Below the pieces are notes generated by a model. The model did no database searches, was not told where the DNA came from, and was given only the letters and a program-made list of their open reading frames with translations. Shown piece after piece: positions 49,611-59,557 of a stretch of 64,000 nt of DNA (its first letter is position 1; every line of letters begins with the position of its first letter). Source of the stretch: Acidimicrobiia bacterium (GTDB lineage: Bacteria > Actinomycetota > Acidimicrobiia > IMCC26256 > JAOSJM01); the NCBI GenBank assembly GCA_027494165.1, contig JAOSJM010000005.1:744001-808000 (forward strand), read 5' to 3'. A program made the position numbers and the translations under genes.

Positions 49611-49624
49611 GGGCTCGGAGGCGA

Positions 49625-51047
49625 TCACGGCGCGGCCTGCTCGACGGCCCGGGCCACCCGGAACAGGACCGGTTCGCCGAGGGCGGGGGCCAGCACCTGG
49701 ACCCCCGACCGGCAGGCCACCGGCCCCCGAGCCGAAGGGCACGCTCACGGCGGGGTGCCCGGCCAGGTTGGAGGGATCGTGCAGACGTCACTCAGGTACA
49801 TGGCCAGCGGGTCCTCGACCCGTTCCCCGATCGGGAAGGCGACCGTGGGCGAGGTCGGCGCCAGCAGCACGTCGAACCGCTCGTAGGCGCGGGCGAGGTC
49901 GCGGATGATGAGCGTCCGGGCCCGCTGGGCCTGCCCGTAGTAGGCGTCGTAGTAGCCGGCCGACAGCGCGTAGGTCCCGAGCATGATGCGGCGCTTGACC
50001 TCGGCTCCGAAACCCCGGGCCCGGGTGCGGGCGTTCATCCCGCCGACGTCGTCGGCGTCGACGCGCAGCCCGTAGCGGACGCCGTCGTAGCGGGCCAGGT
50101 TCGAGGAGGCCTCGGCCGGGGCGATGAGGTAGTACGCCGAGAGCCCGTAGATCACGCTGGGCACCGAGACCCGGTCGACGACCGCGCCCGCGTTCTCGAG
50201 GGCCCGGGTCGCGCCGTCGACGGCGGCGACCACCTCGGGCTCCATCCCCTCGGCCCCGGCCAGCTCCTCGACCACGCCGACGCGCAGGCCCTCGACGCCG
50301 TCGTCGAGCCCGGCTGCGACGGGAGGGAGGGGCTGGCGGATCGAGGTGGAGTCGGCCGGGTCGTGGCCGGCGATCACCTCGTAGAGGAGTGCCGCGTCGG
50401 CGACGTTCGCGGCGAGCGGCCCGATCTGGTCGAGTGAGCTGGCGAACGCGACCAGCCCGTAGCGTGAGACCGCGCCGTAGGTGGGCTTCATCCCGACCAC
50501 GCCGCACAGGGCGGCGGGCTGGCGGATGGAGCCCCCCGTGTCGGAACCGAGGGCGAGGGGGGCGAAGCCCGCCGCCACCGCCGCGGCCGATCCGCCGCTG
50601 GACCCGCCGGGGACCCGGCTCGGGTCGCGGGGGTTGCGGGTCGGGCCGAAGGCCGAGTTCTCCGTGGACGAGCCCATGGCGAACTCGTCGAGGTTGGCCT
50701 TGCCCATGGGCACACCGCCGGCCGCGAGCACCCGTTCCACGACCGTGGCGGTGTAGGGCGGGCGCCAGCCGTCGAGGATCCGCGACGAGCAGGTCGTGGG
50801 GACGCCCCGGGTGCAGAGGTTGTCCTTGAGCACGACGGGGGACCCCGGCGAGGGGGCCGGGGTCCTCGCCCCGGGACACCGCGGCGTCGACGGCGTCCGC
50901 GACCTCGCGCGCCCAGTCCTCGGTGACCAGGTTGAAGGCGTGGAGCTCGGGCTCCCGCCGGGCCACGACGGCGAGGTGCTCCTCGAGGACGTCGCGGGCC
51001 GAGCGCTCCCGACGCCGGATCGCGGCCGCGATCTCACGCGCGGTCAC
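49625..51047 (-). CDS. gatA: Asp/Glu-tRNA amidotransferase subunit A, three frameshifts
   Basis: Glutaminase subunit of the transamidosome, amidase signature family; about 474 residues after correction. [40 protein letters not shown] (catalytic Lys), [36 protein letters not shown] (cis-Ser), [20 protein letters not shown] (nucleophile Ser), [20 protein letters not shown] and [14 protein letters not shown]. Shifts near 50,845 (between LAGVP and VVLKDN), 49,762 (a missing C before [14 protein letters not shown]) and 49,700 (one extra G, before [10 protein letters not shown]). GTG 51047 overlaps the gatC stop as GTGA. Confidence 0.92.
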
Positions 51048-51363
51048 GGGGCCTCCCCGAGGATGCGGGGGACCCGGAAGCGGCCGTCCTCGGCGTCGGG
51101 TGCCTGGGCCAGGACCTCCTCGCGGTCGAGGCCGGGCCGGGGCGCGTCGGGCCGCAGCACGTTCTCGAGCGGCAGCGGGTGGGCGGTCGGCGGGACCCCC
51201 CGGTGTCGAGGGCCGCGACGTCGGCGGCGTGGTCGAGGATCACCGCGAGTTGCCCGGTGAAGCGCTCCACCTCGTCGTCGGTGAGGGCCAGACGGGCCAG
51301 GTTGGCCACGTAGCGGACGTCCTCGGCGGTGAGGCGCGCCCGCCCACTTCCCGGATCGCTCAT
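51044..51363 (-). CDS. gatC: Asp/Glu-tRNA amidotransferase subunit C, one frameshift
   Basis: Small subunit that stabilises GatA on GatB; about 106 residues after correction. [55 protein letters not shown]; then one G is missing near 51,203 (six G present), after which it reads [17 protein letters not shown] and [21 protein letters not shown], the standard ending. Overlaps gatA by four bases. Confidence 0.88.
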
Positions 51364-51491
51364 GGGCCGGATTCTAGGGAACGGGCCGTCGCGGGCCGGC
51401 CGCGTTCGGAGAACGACCAGCAGGGCGGTCGCGTGCCTGGACCACGACGCCCCGGTAACATCGCGCCCCCACGGCACGACAGGAGGCACGC

Positions 51492-51893
51492 GTGCAGAAG
51501 CACCCCTTCCTCTCCGACGAGTGGTTCGGCGAGGTCGAGCGGCTCGTCGCCGAGCACGGCGCCGAGACACCCGCCCACGCGAACGTCATGGTCAACCTCG
51601 TCATCACGAACACGCCGTTCGGCGACGAGCGCCACATGCACATGGGAGCCAAGGACGGCGCCGGAGCGTGGGGCATCGGGCACGTCGACGGCGCCGACGT
51701 TACGCTGACCACTGATTACGACACCGCGAAGGACGTCTTCGTGTCGGGCAATCCCCAGGCGGGGATGCAGGCGTTCATGTCGGGGAAGATCAAGGTCCAG
51801 GGCGACATGGCCAAGCTCATGGCGTCTCAGGCCGCCGGCGGGGCGGGGGGCAACCACCTCCTCCAGGCCGCCATCCAGGGCGTCACCGAGTAG
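51492..51893 (+). CDS. SCP2 sterol-carrier domain protein
   Basis: 133 residues, single SCP2 domain, cytoplasmic. GTG 51492 follows AGGAGG. FLSDEWFGEVERLVAEHGAE, NLVITNTPFGDERHMHMGAK, VTLTTDYDTAKDVFVSGNPQ, AGMQAFMSGKIKVQGDMAKL. SCP2 domains bind lipids and acyl-CoA; the exact ligand is unknown. Divergent from gatC. Confidence 0.85.
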   Translation: MQKHPFLSDEWFGEVERLVAEHGAETPAHANVMVNLVITNTPFGDERHMHMGAKDGAGAWGIGHVDGADVTLTTDYDTAKDVFVSGNPQAGMQAFMSGKIKVQGDMAKLMASQAAGGAGGNHLLQAAIQGVTE

Positions 51894-51936
51894 CACTCGC
51901 CCATCACCCCGGCCGGTCGGCGCCTCACCCCGGCCG

Positions 51937-52095
51937 GTCGACCCATCACCCCGGCCGAGTCGGCGCGCCTTCCAGGTCGTGGACCCCGATTCCGCGCCAA
52001 CCCGGGCGAGGGAACCGGCCGGTCGACCCATCACCCCGGCCGAGTCGGCGCGCTTCTCGGGTCGTGGACCCCGATTCCGCGCCAACCCGGGCGAG
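51937..52095. repeat. Two copies of an 84-base intergenic repeat related to family R3
   Basis: Copies at about 51937-52011 and 52020-52095, beginning GGTCGACCCATCACCCCGGC and ending GACCCCGATTCCGCGCCAAC then CCGGGCGAG. The core matches the R3 element at 4.9-5.1 kb except AA/TT in the middle. Lies between the SCP2 gene and the convergent end of an MFS gene. Confidence 0.85.
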
Positions 52096-52107
52096 AAGAG
52101 CGGCGGT

Positions 52108-53631
52108 TCACTCCTGGCCGACGATCCCTCGGCCCCGTGAGCGGCGGCGGGGCTCGGCCCCGTCCTTCGGCCCGAGCCCCCACGCCGCGAACAGCCCGAA
52201 CGCCGACATCACGGCGCCGAACAGGAACGCCGCCGAGTAGGCCCCGGCCCCCGGCTCCCCGTTGCCCGCCGCGGCCAGCAGCACGGCCTGCATCGAGGCG
52301 ATCCCGAGCGAGGACCCGATCGAGGCGCCCATGTTGAGCGCCCCGCTGGCCGCGGCGAGGTCGCCCGAGTCGGCCTCGTTCGTCACCGCTGCCGCCGTCG
52401 GCGGTCCGACGAGGCCCAGCCCGAAGCCCGACAGGACGAGCCCCGGGAGCACCTCGAGGTAGGCCGAGCCCCCGTCGAGGCGGGCCAGCGCCAGCATCGA
52501 GACGACGATGAGGCCCATCCCGGAGACGGCGGCACGCCGGCTCCCGTAGGCCGCGGCGACGTACCCGCCGATCGGGCCCATGAGCCCCAGGGACGCCGCC
52601 CGGGGGGACACGGCCAGAGCCACCTGGTCGGCCCGGTACCCGAACAGCCCGGGTTCGGCGAGCATCAGGGAGGTGATGAAGAACCCGCCCATGTAGGCGA
52701 AGTTGGCGCAGAAGTTCGCCGACACCGCGCCAGCGAAGCGCCTCCGTCGGAAGTACCCGATGGGGAGCACCGGCGCCGGCGAGCGCAGCTCCACGACCAC
52801 GAAGGCCGTGAGCGCCCCCAGCGCCCCCGCGGCGCTCACGAGCAGCGCCGGCGACGACCAGGACCAGCTCCCGACCGGGCCCCGGTTGAACACGAGCATG
52901 AGGGCGCCCAACCCCACGATCGAGAGCACCGAGCCCTTCACGTCGACGGGCCCCGAGGCATCGCCTCGCGACTCGTGGAGCACCACCACACCGAGCAGCC
53001 ACGCCACGATCCCGAAGGGGAACTGGGCGAAGAACAGCCACCGCCAGCCCAACCCCTCCACGACGAAGCCCCCGACGATCACGCCCAGCAGCGGGGACAC
53101 CGCGATCGTCGCCGACCACCACCCGAAGGCCTTCACCCGCTCCTCGGGGTCGAACGCGTCCGCGATGAGGGCCAGCGACGAGGGGACCACGGCGGCTCCG
53201 GCCACCGCCGCGAGGGCCCGGAAGGCGATGAGGAGCCCGACGTTGGGGGCGAAGCCGCACAGCAGCGAGAAGACCGTCGACGCCCCGAACCCGGCGAGCC
53301 ACACCCGGCGCCGGCCCAGGCGGTCGCTGGCGCGGCCGAAGGCGGGGACGAAGATGGAGCGGAACAGGAACGGGGCCGAGACGACCCACGCGACGGCACC
53401 GAGCGACGAGCCGAAGTCGGCGCGGATGAACGGGACCGCGGTGGTGAGGACGGTGATCGTGAGCCCGGTCGCGAACAGGCCCGACAGCACCGTGAAGAGC
53501 ACCCACCAGCGGTAGGACGATCGCTCCCGGATGCCGCCGAGCTGCCAGCGCCGCTCGACCGCGACGGGGCGGCCGAGCTCACCCTCCTCGATGAGGACCG
53601 GTGGGGCGTCGCGAGGCTCCTCGGTCTTCAC
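52108..53631 (-). CDS. MFS drug transporter, DHA2 (EmrB/QacA) type
   Basis: 507 residues with about 14 hydrophobic segments. RYRWWVLFTVLSGLFATGLTI-type start near residue 40-60, VAWVVSAPFLFRSIFVPAFG, GRASDRLGRRRVWLAGFGAS (loop 2-3 signature), GWWSATIAVSPLLGVIVGGF (motif C) and LGWRWLFFAQFPFGIVAWLL. Its ATG overlaps the stop of a closely similar upstream MFS gene by four bases. Cytoplasmic N-tail is hydrophilic. Substrate unknown. Confidence 0.88.
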   Translation of the reverse strand: MKTEEPRDAPPVLIEEGELGRPVAVERRWQLGGIRERSSYRWWVLFTVLSGLFATGLTITVLTTAVPFIRADFGSSLGAVAWVVSAPFLFRSIFVPAFGRASDRLGRRRVWLAGFGASTVFSLLCGFAPNVGLLIAFRALAAVAGAAVVPSSLALIADAFDPEERVKAFGWWSATIAVSPLLGVIVGGFVVEGLGWRWLFFAQFPFGIVAWLLGVVVLHESRGDASGPVDVKGSVLSIVGLGALMLVFNRGPVGSWSWSSPALLVSAAGALGALTAFVVVELRSPAPVLPIGYFRRRRFAGAVSANFCANFAYMGGFFITSLMLAEPGLFGYRADQVALAVSPRAASLGLMGPIGGYVAAAYGSRRAAVSGMGLIVVSMLALARLDGGSAYLEVLPGLVLSGFGLGLVGPPTAAAVTNEADSGDLAAASGALNMGASIGSSLGIASMQAVLLAAAGNGEPGAGAYSAAFLFGAVMSAFGLFAAWGLGPKDGAEPRRRSRGRGIVGQE

Positions 53632-55134
53632 GCCGCCGTCACGATCTCGAGCGGGCGAGGCCGCCGCTCGGAGCGGACCGCGCCGGCGAGCACGGCCCCG
53701 ACGGCGACGACACCGGCTCCCACCAGGTACGCGACCGCGAACGGGCCACCCCGGTCGGCACCGCTGCGGATCGCGGCGAGCACCTGCATGCCGGAGACGG
53801 CGCCGAGCAGGCCGGCCATCTGCTGGGTCGCGTTCGCGAGGCCCAGACGCCCCGGTTCGACCGCGTTCGCCACCGTGCTCATGAGCGAGGGTGACGACGT
53901 GCCGGCCCCCACCCCCGACAGCAGCAGGCCGACGAGCACGAGGGCGACGGAGGACGACACCGCCGCCAGCGCGAGCACGAGCATCGACGCCAGGACGGAG
54001 GCGACCCCGACCACGATCGCTCGGCGTTCCCCCACCCGCACGGCGACGTAGCCGGCGATCGGCGAGGTGATGCTGTACGAGAGCGGCCGCGTCATCATGA
54101 CGAGCCCGCTGGCCGACAGCGTGTAGCCGAAGACGTTCTGGAGCAGGAGCGGGCTCACGATGAACCCGCCCATGTAGGCGAAGTTGGTGAGCGCGTTCAC
54201 CGCGAGCGGCGCGGTGAAGTTCCGCCGACGGAAGAGCTCCAGGGGCACCAGCGGGTCGCGGGCCCGTCGCTCCGTGACGAACCAGGCCACCGCGCCCACC
54301 GGCGCCACCGCGAGCAGGGCGACGACCACGGGGTCGGCCCAGCCCCGCGTCTCGGCCAGCGTGAGAGCGACCAGCGGGGGACGGTGGCCAGGCCCAGCGT
54401 CAGCGCGCCGCCGAGGTCGAGCGGCACCCGCTCCGACGACGTAGGCGTCTCCCGGAGCACCACCGCCGCAGCCGCCAGCGCGACCACCGCGAAGGGGAGC
54501 TGGCCGACGAAGAGGGCGCGCCATCCGAGGGCGTCGACGAGCGGCCCGCCGAGGACGATGCCGATGACGGGCGCGCCCGCGCCGACGAGCGACCACCAGC
54601 CCATGGCCTTCACGCGGTCGTGGGCCGGGAAGGCGTGCATGATGAGGGCCATGGAGGCCGGCCCGGTCGCGGCGCCGGCGATGCCCCCGAGCACCCGGAT
54701 CACGACCAGCGAGGGTGCGTCCCAGGCCAGGGCGCTGAGACCGGTGAAGACCGCGAAGGCTCCGAAGCCGATCAGGTAGACGCGCCGGTGCCCGAAGAGG
54801 TCACCCGCCTTCCCGAGCACAGGCATGACGAGGGCGAAGGCGAGGAACGGCCCCGTGACGATCCAGGTCACCATGGTCTCGGTGGAACCCAGGTCCTCGG
54901 CGATCTCGGGGATGGCGACGGCCAGGATCGTGATCGTGACGCCCGAGGCGAACAGGCCGGCGAGCGCCGTCCACAGGACCCACCAGCGGTAGCGGTCGCC
55001 CTCCCAGGCCCGGCCCAGCCGCTCGCGCCACAGGAGGGGCCAGGCGACGGTCGGGACCTCCTCGGGCCCCGGGTACTCGCCGACGGGGGCGGCTCGCCCT
55101 CCGCCGGCCCTCTGGGATCGCCCCGTGGCGCCAC
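53628..55134 (-). CDS. MFS transporter paralogous to its neighbour, two frameshifts
   Basis: About 502 residues after correction. DRYRWWVLWTALAGLFASGV, MVTWIVTGPFLAFALVMPVL, KAGDLFGHRRVYLIGFGAFA, GWWSLVGAGAPVIGIVLGGP and LGWRALFVGQLPFAVVALAA are each parallel to blocks of the downstream MFS protein, as is NFAYMGGFIVSPLLLQNVFG. One G or C is missing near 54,383 (after LGLATVP) and another near 55,120, just inside the N-terminus. Starts 4 bases after the acyl-CoA ligase stop. Confidence 0.82.
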
Positions 55135-55138
55135 GCCG

Positions 55139-56665
55139 TCAGATCCGGCGGTCGGCGCCGGCCCAGAACGGCTCGCGAAGGACCCGCTTGACCAGCTTGC
55201 CGGCCGAGTCGCGGGGAAGGTCCTCGTGGAAGCTCACCTCGCGCGGGACCTTGTAGCCCGCCAGGTGCTCCCGGGCGAAGGCCACGACGTCGTCGGCGGT
55301 GAGCTCGACCCCCGGCCGGGGCTGCACGGCCGCGTGGACCCGCTCACCCCACTCGTCGTCGGGCACGCCGAACACGGCGACGTCCTCGACATCGGGGTGG
55401 CGGTGCAGGGCGTCCTCGATCTCAGCCGGGTAGATGTTCACACCCCCGGAGATGATCATGTCCCGCTTGCGGTCGCAGATGTAGACGAAGCCCTCGTCGT
55501 CGAGGTAGGCGACGTCGCCGACCGACACGAGGTCGCCACGGCTCGCCTCGGCGGTCGCCTCCTCGTTCTTGTGGTAGCCCTCGAACATGCCCTCGTAGCG
55601 CCGGACGTAGAGCTCGCCCGGTTGCCCGACGGGCACCGGATCGCCGCTCTCGTCGAGGACGGCGAGCTCGAGGCCCGGGGCGGCCTTCCCGGCCGAGCCC
55701 GGCTTCCGCAGCACGTCCTCGGGGCGCAGGATCGTGTTGATGCCGAGCTCCGAGGAGCCGTAGAACTCGTAGAGCACCGGGCCGAAGAGCTCGATCACCT
55801 GCTCCTTCACCCGCATCGGGCACGGGGCCCCCGCGACGACGATGACCCTCATCGACGAGACGTCGTGTCGCGAGCGGACCTCGGCGGGAAGGTCCACGAT
55901 GCGCTTGAGCAGCGTGGGGGCCATGAAGGTGCTCGTGCAGCGGTACCGCTCGATCGACGCCAGCGCCCGCTCGGCGTCGAACCTGGGCATGACGACGACG
56001 GTCCCTCCGACCATGAACGTCATGTTGGCGAAGGCGCCGGGAGCCGAGTGGTAGAGGGGCCCCGCGACCAGGTGGACGTGGTCGCCGCTGGCCAGGTCGA
56101 GCGCCTGCATCCACCCGAACCCCAGTGCGGGGTCGACCGATCCGCGGACCGCGCCCTTGGGCTTCCCGGTGGTCCCCGCGGTGTAGAGCATGCTGGCGCC
56201 GGTCGGGGCGCCGTCGAGCGTCACCGGCTCGGGGGCTCCCTCGGCGAGGAGGTCGGGCAGGGAGACGGCCCAGTCGCGACGCTCGTCGCCGAGGAGCACC
56301 CACAGGCGGACCCCGGGGAGCTCGCCCCGGATCTCCTCGACGATCGGGAGGAAGGCGTCTCCCACGAAGGCGACCACGGCGTCGGAGTCGTCGAGGACGT
56401 AGAGCGCCTCCTCGGCGGTGAGGCGGTGGTTCACCGGCACGGACATCGCGCCGGCCACGCCGACCGCCTGGGTCGCGAGGAGCCACTCGATCGAGTTGTA
56501 CGCGTAGACGGCGCACCGCTCGCCGACGGCGAGCCCCCGGCCGACGAGCGCGTTGGCGAGCCGGTCCCGGTCGGCCACGAGCTCCGACCAGGTGACGACC
56601 CGGTCCCCCTGGAGCAGCGCCGGCTTGTCGGGCTGGTTGGCGGCGTGCAGAGCCAGGATGTCCAC
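55139..56665 (-). CDS. Acyl-CoA ligase (AMP-binding), FadD-like
   Basis: 508 residues, uninterrupted. GTG 56665 after GGAGG. VYAYNSIEWLLATQAVGVAG, SMLYTAGTTGKPKGAVRG (P-loop), LVAGPLYHSAPGAFANM, LYEFYGSSELGINTIL, GDVAYLDDEGFVYICDRKRD, MIISGGVNIYPAEIEDALHR and the catalytic Lys in LPRDSAGKLVKRVL. Fatty acid or related carboxylate specificity is likely; the exact substrate is not. First gene of a ligase-MFS-MFS operon with a palindromic operator 63 bases before its start. Confidence 0.9.
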   Translation of the reverse strand: MDILALHAANQPDKPALLQGDRVVTWSELVADRDRLANALVGRGLAVGERCAVYAYNSIEWLLATQAVGVAGAMSVPVNHRLTAEEALYVLDDSDAVVAFVGDAFLPIVEEIRGELPGVRLWVLLGDERRDWAVSLPDLLAEGAPEPVTLDGAPTGASMLYTAGTTGKPKGAVRGSVDPALGFGWMQALDLASGDHVHLVAGPLYHSAPGAFANMTFMVGGTVVVMPRFDAERALASIERYRCTSTFMAPTLLKRIVDLPAEVRSRHDVSSMRVIVVAGAPCPMRVKEQVIELFGPVLYEFYGSSELGINTILRPEDVLRKPGSAGKAAPGLELAVLDESGDPVPVGQPGELYVRRYEGMFEGYHKNEEATAEASRGDLVSVGDVAYLDDEGFVYICDRKRDMIISGGVNIYPAEIEDALHRHPDVEDVAVFGVPDDEWGERVHAAVQPRPGVELTADDVVAFAREHLAGYKVPREVSFHEDLPRDSAGKLVKRVLREPFWAGADRRI

Positions 56666-56727
56666 GGTCTCGACCTCCGAGCGGGCGCGACGGGCCGCGG
56701 GGCGCGGCGCGGATCATCGCATGCTAG

Positions 56728-56743
56728 TTGACCGCCCGGTCAA
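56728..56743. promoter_or_regulatory. Palindromic operator TTGACCG-CC-CGGTCAA
   Basis: Perfect 7-bp inverted repeat with 2-base spacer, upstream of the acyl-CoA ligase operon and just after the stem GCATGCTAG. The same repeat occurs at 61400-61415 before the SDR gene, also beside GCATGCTAG. Read on the minus strand, one half-site (TTGACC) could double as a -35 box. TetR-family repressors typically use such sites. Confidence 0.75.
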
Positions 56744-56788
56744 GACGTCCGCCCGTTCGCCGGCCGAAGGCCCTGGGGCAGGCGCGGG

Positions 56789-57013
56789 TCAGGGCCGGTC
56801 GTCGAGCAGCCGGCGCTCGGCCGAACGGACGTCGAGGACCCCGACACGCCACGGCTCGAGGGGAGGCGCGTCCATGGCGAACCAGGCCGGCTCCGGGAAG
56901 GGCGCCGGCGCGACGTGGCCGTGTGGCCCGGGCCGGCCGACCGGCCGGCCGTAGCCGTTGCCCGGCCGTGCGAGCACCGGGTGCGTCGTGCCTCCGTGCG
57001 GTTGACGTCGCAT
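56789..57013 (-). CDS. Small hypothetical protein, Pro/Gly-rich
   Basis: 74 residues from ATG 57013 (MRRQPHGGTTHPVLARPGNG), with APAPFPEPAWFAMDAPPLEP and WRVGVLDVRSAERRLLDDRP. Starts 2 bases after the stop of the secreted hydrolase gene, so it is likely co-translated. No family recognised; the coherent C-terminal half is the main support. Confidence 0.4.
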   Translation of the reverse strand: MRRQPHGGTTHPVLARPGNGYGRPVGRPGPHGHVAPAPFPEPAWFAMDAPPLEPWRVGVLDVRSAERRLLDDRP

Positions 57014-57015
57014 GC

Positions 57016-59168
57016 TCAGCCTCCTGCTTCGAGCACGTGGTCGAGCCACTCGCCGAGCACGCGCATCGGCTCTCGACCGAGGAACGAGATGTGGGCCAGG
57101 CTGGGACGCAGCGGGCCCGGGATGCCCGAGGTGTCGATCTGGTACACGGCGCTGCCGTCGGCGGGCAGCTCGGGCACCACGGGGAGACCGGGGATCGGGT
57201 ACACGCTCCGCTCGAGCAGGGGGAGCCCGGCCACGGCGGCCAGCGCCTCGCTCGAGGGGTTGAACACGACGCCGTCGCCGACGCCGTAGAGCACGAGCAC
57301 CGACTTCGCGCCCGTGGCCGGGTAGGGACGGCGGTACCGGTGGGCCACCGTGAGGCCGTCACCGCCGTCGATCGCGAACTGGAGGCCGGCGACGAGGGCG
57401 AGAGCCTCGGCGCCGTTCGCCGTCTGCGGGACCGCGTCCCGGAAACCCACGCCGGGGGCCAGGTCCTCCCACACTCGGGAGTGGGTGAGGATGTTCATGA
57501 TCCCGGCCCCGGTGACCTGGAAGGCCGAGCCCTCCACGGTCGGGGCCACGGCCGTGAAGGCGGAGCCCAGCACGCCCCCCATCGAGGTGCCCTCGTAGAG
57601 CACCCGGCCCGGGTCGAGATCGGCCCGGCCGTCGGGGACGCCGACCGACCACGGCCTGGGGTTCACCACGTCGAGGTCCGCGAGCGAGGTCTCCACCGCC
57701 CGTAGCACGGACACCTGGTCGATCGACGACTGGATGATGATCGACTGGAGACGCCCCACGTGCTCGGGCCGGGCCAGCTCCTGGATGAGCCCTCCCTCCG
57801 ACGCGGCCCGGGACCCGTGGTTGGGCTGGTCGATGGCGATCGTGGCCACGCCACGCGCCGCGTTCGCCTCGGTGACGACGATCATCGTCTCCTTGACCAT
57901 GGTGATGCCGTGCCCGTAGACCGCCACCGGGGCGGGCCGGTGAGCGGCCGAGCGCGGGACCGTCAGGAGGAAGTCGAGCCAGCGGGGCGTCCCCTGGTCA
58001 CCGGCCCGGTGGTGGATCTCACCCCGGGCGTCACGGAAGTCGGTGACCTGCACCTCCCCGACGACGATGGTCGAGACCGAGGCGCCGAAGATGCCGAACA
58101 GGTTGGGCAGGGCTCTGACGTCGCGGACCGGGTGGGGCCGGGCGTAGGCCGTCGCCGCCATCGACCGCAGCGGATCGGTCGCGTCGGCCTCGCTGCGGAC
58201 GGTGAAGTAGGTCGCCGAGACCAGGTCGGCCGCCCGGATGCCCCGCCAGGCCAGGTAGAGGCGCAGCAGCCCGTAGCGCAGCCCGAGCGGCGAGAGCCCA
58301 CCGCGGATCGCCTCGGCGAAGCCCGGGGACGGTCGGTAGGCGCCCCCGCCGAGGGGGACCAGGCGGTCGGTGAGCGCGGCGACGTACCGGTGGCCGAACT
58401 CGAAGCGCGTGCGTGGCCAGGCCACCACGACGTGGCCGCCCCGGCGGGCCGCCTCCTCGCTGATCTCGGCCCGGATCGGGACCTCGACCCCGGCGGTCAC
58501 GTCGAACACCCGCAGCGTGGCGCCGCCGTCGGCCGGGAGGCTGGCGGGGTCGGGCGCCCGGTCGACCTCGAAGAGGATCGGCCCGAGCGGCGAGAAGCCG
58601 TCGTGGCCGGTGTACACGGCCGAGGGACGCGACGACGGCGGCAGCTCGGCGAGCACGGCCTCGGGGATGACCCCGTCGCCCACGACGAGGCGCTGCCCGG
58701 TGGCGGTGCGGGGATCGCGCGCCGCGAACAGGTCGCTCGGCCAGGGCAGGGCGCACGCCGAGACCCGGACGGGGTTGCACTCGTGGGCGACCGGGTTGCC
58801 CGCGGCTTCGAGCGTGGCTCCGGCCGGCGGGGCGGCGTCGGCCGGCGCGGTCGTGGTGGACGCGCCGGCGGAGGTGGTGGCGGTCGCGCCCGCGGCCGAC
58901 GTGGTGGTGGTGGCGGTGGTGGTGGTGGTGGTGGAGCTGGTGGTGGTGGAGGAGGAGGAGGAGGTCGGGGGTGGTGGACGTCGCGGAGGTGGTCGTGGGG
59001 GCGTTGGACGTCGCCAGGGTCGTCGAGGTGGCGGAGACGGGGGTGGAGGTGCTCGTGGAGGTGACGGAGGTGGGAGGCCCGCCGGCATCGGGCTCCGCCG
59101 CCGACGCGGCGACCGCGGTCGTCAGGACGGAGACGACGCTGACCCCGAGGATGCCGAGCCGCCTCACC
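57016..59168 (-). CDS. Secreted alpha/beta hydrolase with Thr-rich linker, one frameshift
   Basis: About 717 residues after correction. GTG 59168 has AGGAGG upstream; signal peptide VRRLGILGVSVVSVLTTAVA then ASAAEPD. Residues about 30-125 are a low-complexity Ser/Thr/Ala/Pro linker with runs of TTTT. The rest is an alpha/beta hydrolase: PVAVYGHGITMVKETMIVV (HG motif), TIAIDQPNHGSRAASEGG, nucleophile YEGTSMGGVLGSAFTAVAP, and a late VLYGVGDGVVFNPSSEAL. Cysteines in HECNPVRVSACALPWPSD may pair. One C is missing near 58,963, in the linker. Lipase- or esterase-like activity is inferred. Confidence 0.78.
58890..58972. repeat. Trinucleotide-rich tract coding the Thr-rich linker
   Basis: Runs of GGT and GGA on the plus strand (ACC/TCC on the coding strand), 58901-58972. 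Slippage here would change linker length by whole codons; the one-base fault at its edge lies in a C run. Confidence 0.75.
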
Positions 59169-59258
59169 GGACCTCCTGTCGTCTCACGTCGAACACACCC
59201 TGCACACACCGAGCGTCGTGCTACTCCCACGTAGCGTCGACAACCACGGTCGGTAGGC

Positions 59259-59287
59259 ATCGTAGGGAAGGCCTCTCGGACTGACAA
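59259..59287 (-). promoter_or_regulatory. Promoter of the secreted hydrolase gene
   Basis: On the minus strand TTGTCA (59287-59282), a 17-base spacer and TACGAT (59264-59259), a close match to the housekeeping consensus, about 90 bases before GTG 59168. A second TTGTCA lies about 20 bases further upstream. The remaining 270 bases to 59557 hold no gene I can support. Confidence 0.6.
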
Positions 59288-59557
59288 CCCTGATCGGGCT
59301 ATGACAACATGGTCCTTTCAGGGGATGACATGGTGATGACTCTGCCGGGCGTACCTGAACGATCCGGTATATTTCGGACCGACTCGCCGCGGTGCGGCAC
59401 CGTGGACAGGTTGCGCGCCGCGCGTGACCTGGATTCGGATTTCTCCGGGCAAACCCGGGCAGATCTCCCCCAGTAGGGACTAGACACCATGGCCCGGAGG
59501 GACGGTAGCGCGGGTCATTTCGATCGCACGCCGGCGTCGCGAACGGGACAGACCGGC

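Noticed and set aside
58870-58980. A poly-histidine stretch in one frame of the secreted hydrolase gene
   Set aside because: It is the wrong frame of ACC/TCC repeats; the Thr-rich frame joins the signal peptide to the enzyme domain after one base is restored.
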